From Rhizobium sp. NZLR1 (GTDB lineage: Bacteria; Pseudomonadota; Alphaproteobacteria; Rhizobiales; Rhizobiaceae): a stretch of DNA of 64,000 bases. The stretch spans positions 2,609,501 through 2,673,500 of the forward strand of contig NZ_CP071632.1 of assembly GCF_017357385.1 (NCBI RefSeq), in the 5' to 3' direction. The position numbers and the translations under genes were made by a program. This document shows, one piece after another, positions 46,060 to 54,242 of this stretch. The stretch's first letter is position 1; every line of letters begins with the position of its first letter. Under the pieces are notes generated by a model, which saw nothing but the letters and a program-made list of their open reading frames with translations, was not told where the DNA came from and did no database searches.

Positions 46060-46674
46060 ATGCAGCCGAGCGGCGTGCCCTATTTCAGCCAATGGGAAAC
46101 ACCTGGCATGACGCTGCCGGTGCTTGCTGAGGGATCGCAGGCCCTGTTGCGTGATCCGCTCTGGCGCCGTTCGGGCGCCGGCACGATCGAGGAATATGCG
46201 CGCTGGGCGGTCAATGTCTGCGGCATGGCCTGCCTGAAGATGATGCTTGCCGCCCGCGGCGAGATCCATCCGACCCTCGAGCTTGCCCGCGCCTGCACGG
46301 CCTATGGCGGTTATGTCGTCAACGAGATCGATGCCTCGATCAAGGGGCTGATCTACGCACCCTTCGTCCGCTTCGCCGCTGACCGATTCGCGCTGAGTGC
46401 GGAGACGATGACAGGCGTCGAGACACCGGCCATTCCGGAGCTTCTATCGAAACGGCGCTTCTTCATCGCCTCGGTGCATTCGGGCATCCGCTGGCCGGAG
46501 CGTCAGCCACCATCGAAGGGCGGCCATCTGGTGCTGGTGACGTCAGCAAGCGACGAGACGATCCGCTTCCACAACCCGTCCGGCCATGACGAGGCGAGCC
46601 AGGCCGATGTGACGCTGCCGCTCGCCCTCTTCGACTGCTTCTTCGCCAATCGCGGCATATCTGTCGACGCCTGA
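46060..46674 (+). CDS. C39-like (papain-fold) peptidase domain protein
   Basis: 204 residues. 'VPYFSQWETPGM' at the N-terminus and 'VNVCGMACLKMMLAARG' give the catalytic Cys region of the C39_2 peptidase family. 'KGGHLVLVTS' supplies the His, and 'HNPSG' the third residue region. No signal peptide is seen, so it is probably cytoplasmic. It ends 33 bp before the D-Ala-D-Ala ligase gene in the same direction, suggesting co-expression. C39-like proteins can act as peptidases or transpeptidases, and the substrate here is unknown. A GGGAG site lies about 10 bp before the ATG. Confidence 0.72.
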   Translation: MQPSGVPYFSQWETPGMTLPVLAEGSQALLRDPLWRRSGAGTIEEYARWAVNVCGMACLKMMLAARGEIHPTLELARACTAYGGYVVNEIDASIKGLIYAPFVRFAADRFALSAETMTGVETPAIPELLSKRRFFIASVHSGIRWPERQPPSKGGHLVLVTSASDETIRFHNPSGHDEASQADVTLPLALFDCFFANRGISVDA

Positions 46675-46707
46675 CCTTTTCAACACCAGATCGCTTCGGA
46701 GGCTTGC

Positions 46708-47784
46708 ATGACCCCTTCCCCAAACAGGCTGCGCATCGCCGTGCTCTTCGGCGGCCGCTCGGCCGAGCATGAGGTTTCCATCCTTTCGGCAACCAACGTC
46801 ATGGGCGCGCTCAAGCCCGAAAAATATGACGCCATCCCCGTTTTCATCACCCGGGAGGGACAATGGCTGATGAGCAATTTCGAGGGCGGCATACTAGCGA
46901 CACCGTCATCAGGCGTCGAAATCTGCCTCGTTCCGGGCGGAAAGGGCCGGATGCTGGCAATCCCGGCCCATGGGGCGCCGCATGAATTGCCGGGGATCGA
47001 CATCCTGTTTCCCGTGCTGCACGGCCTGCATGGCGAAGACGGATCGGTGCAGGGTCTGGCGGAGGTGGCGCGCGTTCCACTCGCCGGCTGCGGCATCCTC
47101 GGCTCGGCCGCAGCGCTAGACAAGGACATCGCCAAGCGTCTGCTGAAGGCGGCGGGTCTGCCGGTGGCGCGCGCGGTGGCGATCCGGGAGGACGCGGCTC
47201 CATCGCTTGCCGCGCTCGAAGGCGAATTGGGCCTGCCGCTGTTCATCAAGCCGGCGCGGCAGGGATCGTCGGTCGGCGTCGCCAAGGTTCATGCCAGCCA
47301 AGAATTCGCGGGCGCTCTTGCCGAGGCCTTCCGCCACGATCGGATACTGCTCGCCGAGGAGTTCGTTGCCGGCCGCGAGATCGAATTCAGCGTGCTGGAG
47401 GATGCGGCAGGCGAACTCTTCGTCTCCCGGCCGGGCGAGATCGTGCCGGCCGAAAGCCACGGCTTCTTCAGCTACGAAGCCAAATATATCGACGAGAAGG
47501 GCGCGGCGCTGAAAGTCCCGGCCGAACTGCCTGAGGATGTCGAGGCTGCCATGCGCGACATGGCCGCAAGGGCCTTCCGGGCGGTCGGCTGCGACGGCAT
47601 GGCCCGCGTCGACTTTTTCCTGACGGACGACATGCAGTTCCTCGTCAATGAGATCAACACCATCCCCGGCTTTACCAATATCAGCATGTATTCCAAGGCG
47701 ATGGCGGCAAGCGGCGTCGGCTACGCCGAGATCATCGAGAGGCTCATCGATCACGGCCTGGCGCGCGCCGGTCGGGCTGCCTGA
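46708..47784 (+). CDS. ddl: D-alanine--D-alanine ligase (second-type Ddl)
   Basis: 358 residues. 'AVLFGGRSAEHEVSILSA' is the N-terminal D-Ala-binding motif of Ddl. The ATP-grasp domain has 'LFIKPARQGSSVGVAKV', 'EEFVAGREIEFSVLE' and 'MQFLVNEINTIPGFTNISMYSKAMAASGVGY', with metal-binding Glu and Asn. It joins two D-alanines for peptidoglycan precursors. Rhizobia also carry a ddlB in the dcw cell-division cluster; this copy stands outside that cluster and follows a C39-like gene, so it may be a DdlA-type paralogue or a ligase with a different acceptor. Confidence 0.88.
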   Translation: MTPSPNRLRIAVLFGGRSAEHEVSILSATNVMGALKPEKYDAIPVFITREGQWLMSNFEGGILATPSSGVEICLVPGGKGRMLAIPAHGAPHELPGIDILFPVLHGLHGEDGSVQGLAEVARVPLAGCGILGSAAALDKDIAKRLLKAAGLPVARAVAIREDAAPSLAALEGELGLPLFIKPARQGSSVGVAKVHASQEFAGALAEAFRHDRILLAEEFVAGREIEFSVLEDAAGELFVSRPGEIVPAESHGFFSYEAKYIDEKGAALKVPAELPEDVEAAMRDMAARAFRAVGCDGMARVDFFLTDDMQFLVNEINTIPGFTNISMYSKAMAASGVGYAEIIERLIDHGLARAGRAA

Positions 47785-47820
47785 CACAGCGCCGGACGCC
47801 AGCTATAGGCCAGTCAGAGC

Positions 47821-48438
47821 TCAGCGCCTGCGAAAGACGCACCACTGGAACGACTGCCAGCGGCCGCCGGGTGTCGTGTGCTCCTCGCGCCAGTCGCGCT
47901 GAGGCGCGAAGGCAGACGAGAATTCACCCGCAAGCGCGGCCGCGTCGTAACGTTGGACCGGCAAACCACTGCACCGTTCCGGCCCGTCCGGTGCGAAGGT
48001 GGCGATGATCACGGCGCTGCCCGACGCCGTGCCGATTTCGAGCGCGTGGCGATAAGCCAGCCGCTGCTCGGGCTCGGTGAGGAAGTGAAAGACGGCGCGG
48101 TCGTGCCACACGTCGTACTGGCGCTCCGGTCTCCATGCGGTGACATCATCAATCACCCAGGCGACGCGGGCGGTCTCGTCCCCCAGCCGTGCCTTGGCGA
48201 GGTCGAGCGCCGGCGCGGCGATATCGAGAACGGTGAGATCGGACCATCCGCGCTCGACAAGCCGGTCGACAAGGCTCGATGCACCGCCGCCCACATCGAT
48301 CAGCGAGGCCGAAACCGGCAACCGCAACTCGTCAAGCGCCCGCAAGGAAGGCTCGGGCGTCGGCTGATACCAGCTGACGCTGTCGGCAGCTTTGGTGCGG
48401 TAGACCTCGTCCCAGTGCTCCCGCTTCGTCTCCGTCAT
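47821..48438 (-). CDS. Class I SAM-dependent methyltransferase
   Basis: 205 residues. The motif 'SLIDVGGGASSLVDRLV' is motif I of a Rossmann methyltransferase, followed by 'LTVLDIAAPALDLAKARLG' and 'YDVWHDRAVFHFLTEPEQRLAY'. The N-terminus 'HWDEVYRTKAADSVSWYQ' is typical of a family of small-molecule methyltransferases often grouped with thiopurine or tellurite methyltransferase-like proteins. Substrate unknown. It converges on the ddl gene with a 36-bp gap. Confidence 0.85.
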   Translation of the reverse strand: MTETKREHWDEVYRTKAADSVSWYQPTPEPSLRALDELRLPVSASLIDVGGGASSLVDRLVERGWSDLTVLDIAAPALDLAKARLGDETARVAWVIDDVTAWRPERQYDVWHDRAVFHFLTEPEQRLAYRHALEIGTASGSAVIIATFAPDGPERCSGLPVQRYDAAALAGEFSSAFAPQRDWREEHTTPGGRWQSFQWCVFRRR

Positions 48439-48534
48439 CAGGCATCCCCATTGTCTTGCGGCACCGCTTGCTAACCGATCAACATGTAAGAACGGAGACG
48501 TCTGCCGCCAAGCGCCGTTCCTATGACCATTTTC

Positions 48535-49026
48535 TCAGGACGCGAGATGACGATAAACGAGGTCCGCGGGATCAGTCCGGGGTGCCGTCAGATCGAGACG
48601 CCCGCCCAGCCGCTCCGTAACGGCAATCGAAGCGGCATTGACGGGAGCGATATAGCTGACGAGCGACGGCAGACCCAGGCTTGCAAAGGCCCAGTCCCGT
48701 AACGCCAGGGCCGCTTCGGTCGCATAGCCTCTGCCCTCATAGCCCTCATAGACGAACCATCCCAGTTCCCTTTCCGGAAAGAGCGGCCCATGATTGATCC
48801 CGACCTGCCCGACGCATTCGCCGGGCTCGGCAACGTCGATCATCAGCGCCCCGTGCCCGAAAAGCTGCCAGAGCGCCACGTCGTGACAGAACATTCCCCA
48901 GGCCGCGCGCAGATCAAACGGCCCGCCCATTCCAACCGATCGCGGCGAGGCCATCAGCCGCGCATAGGCGGCGAAATCGTCCCTGTCGGGCATGCGGAGC
49001 CTAAGACGCTCGGTCTGGATGATCAT
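48535..49026 (-). CDS. GNAT acetyltransferase (RimJ/RimL-like)
   Basis: 163 residues from the ATG at 49026 (a GTG at 49029 precedes it). 'IIQTERLRLRMPDRDDFAAY' at the N-terminus and 'ELGWFVYEGYEGRGYATEAALALRDWAF' give the acetyl-CoA-binding motif of the RimJ/RimL subgroup. 'SYIAPVNAASIAVTERLGG' is the conserved C-terminal motif. It acetylates an amino group on a protein or small molecule; the target is unknown. Confidence 0.88.
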   Translation of the reverse strand: MIIQTERLRLRMPDRDDFAAYARLMASPRSVGMGGPFDLRAAWGMFCHDVALWQLFGHGALMIDVAEPGECVGQVGINHGPLFPERELGWFVYEGYEGRGYATEAALALRDWAFASLGLPSLVSYIAPVNAASIAVTERLGGRLDLTAPRTDPADLVYRHLAS

Positions 49027-49078
49027 CACGCCCGTTTAGACATGTTGTCGCCGTCTGCTGGAAGTTGGAGCGGAGCCG

Positions 49079-49573
49079 CTAGCCTTCAAACGCCGCAGAA
49101 AATTGAAGCGTCCCGCACGGCGCCGGCCCGCGAAGGACAATCCACTGCACCAGCCGCCTATCGACATCGAGATAGCGTAGTTGCCCGTCGCTGCTGAATC
49201 CGGCGCGGCTATAGATGTCGGGATTGCCGATCAGCGCGCACCCGCTGGCGGCCATCTCCTCCAGCAATTCCAGTCCTCTGGCGATCAGCGCCTTGCCGAT
49301 GCCCTGCCGCTGTCTCTCCGGCTTGACCGATATCGGGCCCAGTCCGAACCATCCCGCATGCCCACCGTCGATTGTCACCGGCGAAAACGCGACATGCCCC
49401 AGAATCTCGCCTTCTTCTTCAGCAACCAGCGATATCGTCAGATCGCCTGCCGCGCGAAGCCTCCGAACAATCTCCGCCTCCGTGCCGTCGCTGTAAGGCG
49501 TCGACTTAAAGGCAATCGATGTCAGATCGTGGATCGCACCGATATCCGCCAGCGTTTCATATCGGATAAGCAT
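49079..49573 (-). CDS. GNAT acetyltransferase (YhbS-like)
   Basis: 164 residues from the ATG at 49573, with a GAGGAA site nine bases upstream. 'LIRYETLADIGAIHDLTSIAF', 'LGPISVKPERQRQGIGKALIARGLELL' (acetyl-CoA motif) and 'IGNPDIYSRAGFS' are typical of the YhbS-type GNAT group. The frame continues upstream through a short remnant that resembles the end of a carbon-nitrogen hydrolase, which I annotate separately. Substrate unknown. Confidence 0.87.
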   Translation of the reverse strand: MLIRYETLADIGAIHDLTSIAFKSTPYSDGTEAEIVRRLRAAGDLTISLVAEEEGEILGHVAFSPVTIDGGHAGWFGLGPISVKPERQRQGIGKALIARGLELLEEMAASGCALIGNPDIYSRAGFSSDGQLRYLDVDRRLVQWIVLRGPAPCGTLQFSAAFEG

Positions 49574-49702
49574 CTCGGTCAATTCCTCATCCTGATCGCT
49601 CGCAGATTCTATGCAAGGAAAGTCGAAGGCCAGCAAGCCGGGTTCGTCCAGCGGCAGTTGCGCCAAGACCTGCCCTTCCGGGTTCAGCACCGCCGTCGGC
49701 CT
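49574..49702 (-). pseudogene. Remnant of a carbon-nitrogen hydrolase C-terminus (tentative)
   Basis: The 43 codons directly upstream of and in frame with the GNAT start read 'PTAVLNPEGQVLAQLPLDEP' then 'GLLAFDF'. This is the style of the C-terminal strand pair of nitrilases and aliphatic amidases (a '.P.G.vla' turn followed by 'dEp.ll'). Nothing resembling the rest of a nitrilase (the Glu-Lys-Cys catalytic residues) is present; further upstream is the gnd terminator. It looks like a gene end left after a deletion, with the GNAT gene immediately behind it. Confidence 0.4.
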
Positions 49703-49740
49703 CTTTCGGACGGCTCGCCGCCGGAGCGGCTCAAACCACG

Positions 49741-49766
49741 AAAAAGCCCGGCGCGACGGCCGGGCT
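49741..49766 (-). terminator. gnd: gnd rho-independent terminator
   Basis: A perfect 8-bp stem AGCCCGGC / GCCGGGCT with a 6-base loop is followed on the minus strand by a run of T. It lies 27 bp beyond the gnd stop codon, so it ends the gnd transcript before the downstream GNAT gene. Confidence 0.85.
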
Positions 49767-49792
49767 CTTCGTTGATGTCGTCTCAGCAAACC

Positions 49793-51223
49793 TTAGAAAG
49801 TCGAGGCACCGCTGCCCCAGGGGCCGTGGTGGAAATCCTTGCCATCCAGGCGGTCGAAGCCGTGGGCGCCGAAGAAATCGCGCTGGGCCTGGATGAGGTT
49901 GGCGGTTCCCCTGCCCTGGCGATAGGCGTCGAAATAGGTGAGTGCCGAGGACAGCGCCGGCACCGGCAGGCCTGCCGAAATGGCAGCTGTGACGACACGG
50001 CGCAGCGCCGGGATCGATTCCTTGACCATGTCGGAGAAGGCCGGCGTGACGATCAGGTTTGCTGCGTCGGGCGCCTTGGTGAAGGCCGAGGTGATCTCAT
50101 CGAGGAACTGCGAGCGGATGATGCAGCCGGCGCGCCAGATCCTGGCAATCGTCGGCATCGGCAGCGACCAGTTGAACTCGCGCGACGCTTCCGCCATTAC
50201 CGCGAAGCCCTGCGCATAGGCGCCGATCTTGGCGGCAAACAGCGCCAGCTCCAGATCCTTGTTGAGCTCGGGGCCGTAAGCGATCGGGAAGGATACCGCC
50301 TGCTTGCCGAAGATCTTTTCGGCGGCTTCGCGCTGCGACTTCATCGAGGAGAGGCTGCGGGCAGCGACTGCGGCTTCGATCGCCGTCGCCGGAATGCCCA
50401 TGTTCTGCGCCTCGATCGCCGACCACTTGCCGGTGCCCTTCTGACCAGCCTTGTCGAGGATCATGTCGACCATCGGCCCGCCGGAAACCGGATCGGTGGC
50501 GGCAAGCACCTTCTCGGAAATCTCGATCAGGTAGGAGTTCAGGCGGCCCTTGTTCCACTCGCCGAAGATGCCGGAGATGTCGGAGGCAGTCTTGCCGAGG
50601 CCGTCGCGCAGGATGCCGTAGATTTCGGCGATCATCTGCATATCGGCGTATTCGATACCGTTATGGATGGTCTTGACGAAATGGCCGGCGCCGTCATTGC
50701 CGAGCCAGGCGACACAGGGCTCGTCATTGTAGCGGGCGGCGATCGAGGTCAGCACCTTCTCGACGCGCGTCCAGGATTCCTCCGTGCCGCCGACCATGAT
50801 CGACGGGCCGTGGCGCGCACCTTCCTCGCCGCCGGAAACACCCATGCCGATGAAGGTCAGATCGGTATTCTTCAAGCGGTCGAAGCGGGCGACGGTGTCG
50901 CGGAAATTGGCGTTGCCGGCATCGATCATGATGTCGCCCTTGGACAGATGCGGGCGCAGCAACTCCATCTGTTGGTCGACGGGATCGCCCGCCTTGATCA
51001 TGATGATGATCGGGCGCGGCGGCCGGATCGCATCGACGAACTCTTCGATGGTCTTGCACGGAATGATCTGTTTTTTCAGATCGCCGGCGCTTTCGTAGAA
51101 TTCGTCGGTTTTCTCAGGCGTACGGTTGAAGACCGCAATTTTATTGCCTTTCTCGGCGATGTTGAGCGCCAGGTTGGAGCCCATGACCGCAAGACCGATC
51201 AGTCCAATTTCTGCCTTTTCCAC
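49793..51223 (-). CDS. gnd: 6-phosphogluconate dehydrogenase, decarboxylating
   Basis: 476 residues, the standard length, from a GTG at 51223 with a GGAGG site six bases upstream. It converts 6-phosphogluconate to ribulose-5-phosphate with NADP+. 'IGLIGLAVMGSNLALN' is the dinucleotide motif, 'GVSGGEEGARHGPSIMVGG' the substrate-binding signature, 'GAGHFVKTIHNGIEYADMQ' carries the catalytic Lys, and 'RAGCIIRSQFL' and 'AQRDFFGAHGFDR' complete the family features. A strong terminator follows. It is monocistronic. Confidence 0.96.
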   Translation of the reverse strand: MEKAEIGLIGLAVMGSNLALNIAEKGNKIAVFNRTPEKTDEFYESAGDLKKQIIPCKTIEEFVDAIRPPRPIIIMIKAGDPVDQQMELLRPHLSKGDIMIDAGNANFRDTVARFDRLKNTDLTFIGMGVSGGEEGARHGPSIMVGGTEESWTRVEKVLTSIAARYNDEPCVAWLGNDGAGHFVKTIHNGIEYADMQMIAEIYGILRDGLGKTASDISGIFGEWNKGRLNSYLIEISEKVLAATDPVSGGPMVDMILDKAGQKGTGKWSAIEAQNMGIPATAIEAAVAARSLSSMKSQREAAEKIFGKQAVSFPIAYGPELNKDLELALFAAKIGAYAQGFAVMAEASREFNWSLPMPTIARIWRAGCIIRSQFLDEITSAFTKAPDAANLIVTPAFSDMVKESIPALRRVVTAAISAGLPVPALSSALTYFDAYRQGRGTANLIQAQRDFFGAHGFDRLDGKDFHHGPWGSGASTF

Positions 51224-51449
51224 GACAAACCTCCGATGTGTCATTTGGACCGGTGTTGTGGCACTGTCTCGGTCAAACGGCAAGTCTCGCAAGGGTCTAA
51301 TCGGTTCGCAAAAGCCAATGAAATGAAGCTTGCAATATCCCGGCTTGTCCGACAACCGCTTGCGCCGGCTCATCGGCAACCAAGTTTTCTCGCGCCCTGC
51401 CCTTGATGCCCTATGTGATGGTATCATCCACATTTCGGGAGATATCGCG

Positions 51450-52241
51450 TTGGTCTCGGAAAAACGAAAAGATACGGCTCTGCTCGCGGCCCGCGCCGGC
51501 CGCTACCGCGAATGTGCGCCACCGCCGCCGCTGCGGCGCCATTTCAGCCGGCTCTGGTCGCATGCGTTCCATGACGGACCACCGGCAATGGTGGCGATCG
51601 TGCCGGACGGTTATTGCGATCTCCTTTGGATCGATGGCCGGCTGGTTGTCGCCGGTCCCGACAGGACAGCGGCCTTTCCCGTCCTCCGGCCTGGCGCGAC
51701 GGTCATCGGCGCACGTTTTGCGCCGGGCGCCGCGGCACCGTGGTTGAAGACGCCGCTTTCGGCGCTTGTCGGCTGCTCGGTGCCTCTTGCTGACATCGGC
51801 CGGAAGGACGCGGCCGAATTCGAGGCGCGGCTTGGCGAATGTCGCGATCCTTCGGTCGCCATGGCGCTGTTTGGCCGCTTGCTGGAAGAGGCCATCCGCG
51901 ATGAGGACGAACCTGCCCGGGATGCCGCCATTATCTTCACCGCCGCCGACAGCGGTCGCCCGGCATCCGGTCTGTTTGGCCGGCTTGGCATGAGCGAAAG
52001 GCAGTTACGCCGCCGCTGCCACCATCATTTCGGCTATGGCGCGAAGACGCTGGAACGGATCCGCCGATTCCAGCGTTTCCTCGACTTCTGCCGCAGCTCG
52101 GACACGATGCCGCTTGCCAGCCTCGCACTCGAAGCGGGCTTTGCCGATCAGGCCCACATGACGCGCGAGGTCGGCGAGTTCTCTAGCCTGACACCCGCCG
52201 TCGTTCTCGGCCAGCTCAGCATCTCGAAAAGGCCAAGCTGA
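51450..52241 (+). CDS. AraC-family regulator with DUF6597-like N-terminal domain
   Basis: 263 residues from a TTG at 51450, chosen for its GGGAG site eight bases upstream; no ATG in frame gives a plausible N-terminus. 'AARAGRYRECAPPPPLRRHFSRLWSH' and 'VPDGYCDLLWIDGRLVVAGPDR' with 'VIGARFAPGAAAPWL' belong to the small N-terminal domain found in AraC regulators related to DUF6597. The C-terminal HTH reads 'MSERQLRRRCHHHFGYGAKTLERIRRFQRFL' and 'LASLALEAGFADQAHMTREVGEFSSLTPAVV'. Two SRPBCC/VOC genes follow in the same direction and may be its targets. Confidence 0.85.
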   Translation: MVSEKRKDTALLAARAGRYRECAPPPPLRRHFSRLWSHAFHDGPPAMVAIVPDGYCDLLWIDGRLVVAGPDRTAAFPVLRPGATVIGARFAPGAAAPWLKTPLSALVGCSVPLADIGRKDAAEFEARLGECRDPSVAMALFGRLLEEAIRDEDEPARDAAIIFTAADSGRPASGLFGRLGMSERQLRRRCHHHFGYGAKTLERIRRFQRFLDFCRSSDTMPLASLALEAGFADQAHMTREVGEFSSLTPAVVLGQLSISKRPS

Positions 52242-52311
52242 CCGTTTTGTTCAAGACGCCGCGGATCGGCCTGTTATTACAGCCAGACCAAATGCCAAGG
52301 ACCTGCAAGCC

Positions 52312-52710
52312 ATGTCGACGATGCCTGCGAAAATCATCCACCAATCGATCGAGCGCGACTGGCGCGACGTCTATGATTTCGCCGGCAAGCCGGAGAACAT
52401 GCCGCTCTGGGCCTCCGGACTTGCGAGCGGCCTCGTGCCAAACGGCGCCGACTGGATTGCCCATGGCGCGCTGGGCACCGTCAAGGTGAGCTTCGTGCCC
52501 ACCAATGAATTCGGCGTGATCGACCACACGGTGACGATCGAATCTGGCCTCAGGGTCTATAATGCGCTGCGCATCGTGCCGAACGGCGATGGCTGCGAGG
52601 TCATGTTTACGCTGTTGCGCCTGCCCGGCATGACCGATGCGCAGTTTTCAGCCGATGCCGCCCATGTCGAGAAGGATCTCGCCATGCTTAAAGCCCTGAT
52701 GGAGAGATAG
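52312..52710 (+). CDS. SRPBCC family protein
   Basis: 132 residues with a helix-grip pattern: 'IIHQSIERDWRDVYDFAGKPENMPLWASGLASG' at the N-terminus and 'VTIESGLRVYNALRIVPNGDGCEVMFTLLRL' with a C-terminal helix 'DAAHVEKDLAMLKALMER'. It is a ligand-binding or cyclase-like protein of unknown substrate. The next gene begins at the base after its stop codon. It is part of an AraC-SRPBCC-VOC trio. Confidence 0.82.
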   Translation: MSTMPAKIIHQSIERDWRDVYDFAGKPENMPLWASGLASGLVPNGADWIAHGALGTVKVSFVPTNEFGVIDHTVTIESGLRVYNALRIVPNGDGCEVMFTLLRLPGMTDAQFSADAAHVEKDLAMLKALMER

Positions 52711-53070
52711 ATGGCCGAGAAGTCAGAAAACCACGATCGCCGCATCGATTATGTCGAATTCAACGTCGCCGACATCGCCGCCGCCAAAGCCTTCTACGGC
52801 TCGGCCTTCGGCTGGCGTTTCACCGACTACGGCCCGAACTACTGCGAATTCGACGATGGCCGGCTGAAAGGCGGCTTCACCGATTACGGACCCGTGCGGC
52901 CGGGCGGCCCGCTTGTTGTCGTCTATGCCAGGGATCTCGAAGACGTGCTGACGTCGGTCGAGAGGGCTGGCGGCACGATCGTCCGGCCGATCACCGATTT
53001 TCCCGGCGGCCGCCGCTTCCACTTCCTCGACCGCGACGGGTATGAACTCGCCGTCTGGGCGACTGCCTGA
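52711..53070 (+). CDS. VOC (glyoxalase/bleomycin resistance) family protein
   Basis: 119 residues forming paired beta-alpha-beta-beta-beta modules. 'RIDYVEFNVADIAAAKAFYGSAFGWRFTDYGPNYCEF' and 'VVYARDLEDVLTSVERAGGTIVRPITDFPGGRRFHFLDRDGYELAVW' are typical of the YdcJ/glyoxalase-like VOC group. These bind a metal or small organic ligand, and many are detoxification or dioxygenase-like proteins. Immediately follows the SRPBCC gene with no gap, so it is translationally linked. Confidence 0.88.
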   Translation: MAEKSENHDRRIDYVEFNVADIAAAKAFYGSAFGWRFTDYGPNYCEFDDGRLKGGFTDYGPVRPGGPLVVVYARDLEDVLTSVERAGGTIVRPITDFPGGRRFHFLDRDGYELAVWATA

Positions 53071-53111
53071 AGGCGGCTGGCTGGTCGTGGGCAGCCAGTT
53101 GATCAGCTATA

Positions 53112-53222
53112 GAGCATGATGCCGAAAAGTGTGCGCGGTTTTCTTATGACATCATGCTCCAACTCTCTAATTTAGAACAGGATTCAGATTTCAGGCCGAC
53201 CCGGCCTAAAATCATTCTGTTC
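53112..53222. repeat. RIME-like intergenic repeat, family A, copy 2
   Basis: Matches the reverse complement of 16115-16222. It has an arm pair GAGCATGATG / CATCATGCTC (53112-53121 and 53150-53159) and a second hairpin AGGCCG / CGGCCT near 53193-53207. The stop codon of the PAS gene (minus strand) falls in its right end. Confidence 0.88.
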
Positions 53223-53946
53223 CAATTGGTCGCTGCCGATCGATATCCTCCATGACGAGCAGCGCGCCGATCACCGTACCACCCGCATCGCGCAACGGCG
53301 ACATGCGACAGCGCACCTGCCCCGATCCGGCACCGCCGCCCGGGCACTCATAGGCATAGTCGACCTGCTCACCGGCAAAGCAGGCGTCGAGCTTGTATTT
53401 GGCGCACGCGGCAAACAGCTCCTCTCCGATGAATTCGGAAAGGTGCCGTCCGATGAGTTCCATCGGCTTCTTGTCGAGATCGGCGCAGTTGGCTGGATTG
53501 GAATAGAGGTAGCGGTAATCCCGTGTCAGCACCGCGACGCGGTCCGGCAGGGTTTCGAGGATCGCAGCATTGAGAAACTGACCGTTGTCGGTATCCGGCA
53601 CATAGGCTGCCGGCGGCTCGATACGCACGTCCTGCGGCGAAGGCACGCGCCAGTCTGGGCCATGTGTGCCGAAATAGCGGTCGAGCAGATAGGAAAGCAC
53701 CGTCGTGTGCTCGGTGACGCTGGCGCTGTCGTCGGCGTCCTGGCTAATCAAGTGGCTCACAAACTGCAGTTGCATGTAGACTTCGAGCAGATTGACCGCC
53801 CGATGGGCGAGGATGGCCTCGACCAGCGGTTCGACATGCCGGTCGAGCGCCGTGACGCGCTGATCGTCGCCCACCCGTATGGCATCCTCGATCTGCGTGC
53901 AACGCAAGGAAAAAGCTCGAAAAAGCTCCAGCAAAACGCCTCCCAT
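53212..53946 (-). CDS. PAS domain-containing protein
   Basis: 244 residues. The N-terminal about 110 residues are helical ('RVGDDQRVTALDRHVEPLVEAILAHRAVNLLEVYMQLQFVSHL'). A PAS domain follows from about residue 125 with 'ILETLPDRVAVLTRDYRYLYSNPANCADLDKKPMELIGRHLSEFIGEEL' and ends 'GGTVIGALLVMEDI'. No kinase or other output domain is present, so it could be a stand-alone sensor that acts through protein contacts. Cys126-region and a later Cys-containing 'ACAKYKLDACFAGE' could serve in sensing, but no cofactor motif is clear. Its final codons and TGA stop are inside the RIME-like repeat at 53112-53222. Confidence 0.8.
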   Translation of the reverse strand: MGGVLLELFRAFSLRCTQIEDAIRVGDDQRVTALDRHVEPLVEAILAHRAVNLLEVYMQLQFVSHLISQDADDSASVTEHTTVLSYLLDRYFGTHGPDWRVPSPQDVRIEPPAAYVPDTDNGQFLNAAILETLPDRVAVLTRDYRYLYSNPANCADLDKKPMELIGRHLSEFIGEELFAACAKYKLDACFAGEQVDYAYECPGGGAGSGQVRCRMSPLRDAGGTVIGALLVMEDIDRQRPIGTE

Positions 53947-54242
53947 CCCACTGTCCCAAGAGACGAGTCCGAAACCTCACGGCGCATCATCTCCACTGCA
54001 TAATTCTATCCTTAAATCGGAATCAATTTAAAAATAAAGTATACAGCAATTCAAAGTACTACAGCGTCCTTTGCGCGTCCAAAAGTCGCGCGGCGCTGTA
54101 GAATGCGCCCTACGGTAAATATTATTCGCGTCTTGGTGGTGACGGGTAACATGAAGTGCCCTCAGTTTCAATCCGAGAGCACCTGCCGCTTTTCACCGCT
54201 CATAAATGAGGGTGGACGTTTCTGCAGCATGATGCCGAAAGT
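53947..54242. other. AT-rich intergenic region with a RIME fragment
   Basis: About 300 bases, clearly AT-richer than its neighbours at 54000-54060. A 14-base piece GCATGATGCCGAAA at about 54227-54240 is the same as the end of the family A repeats and abuts the lpxXL stop codon. No coding frame is supported. It should include the PAS gene promoter. Confidence 0.55.
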
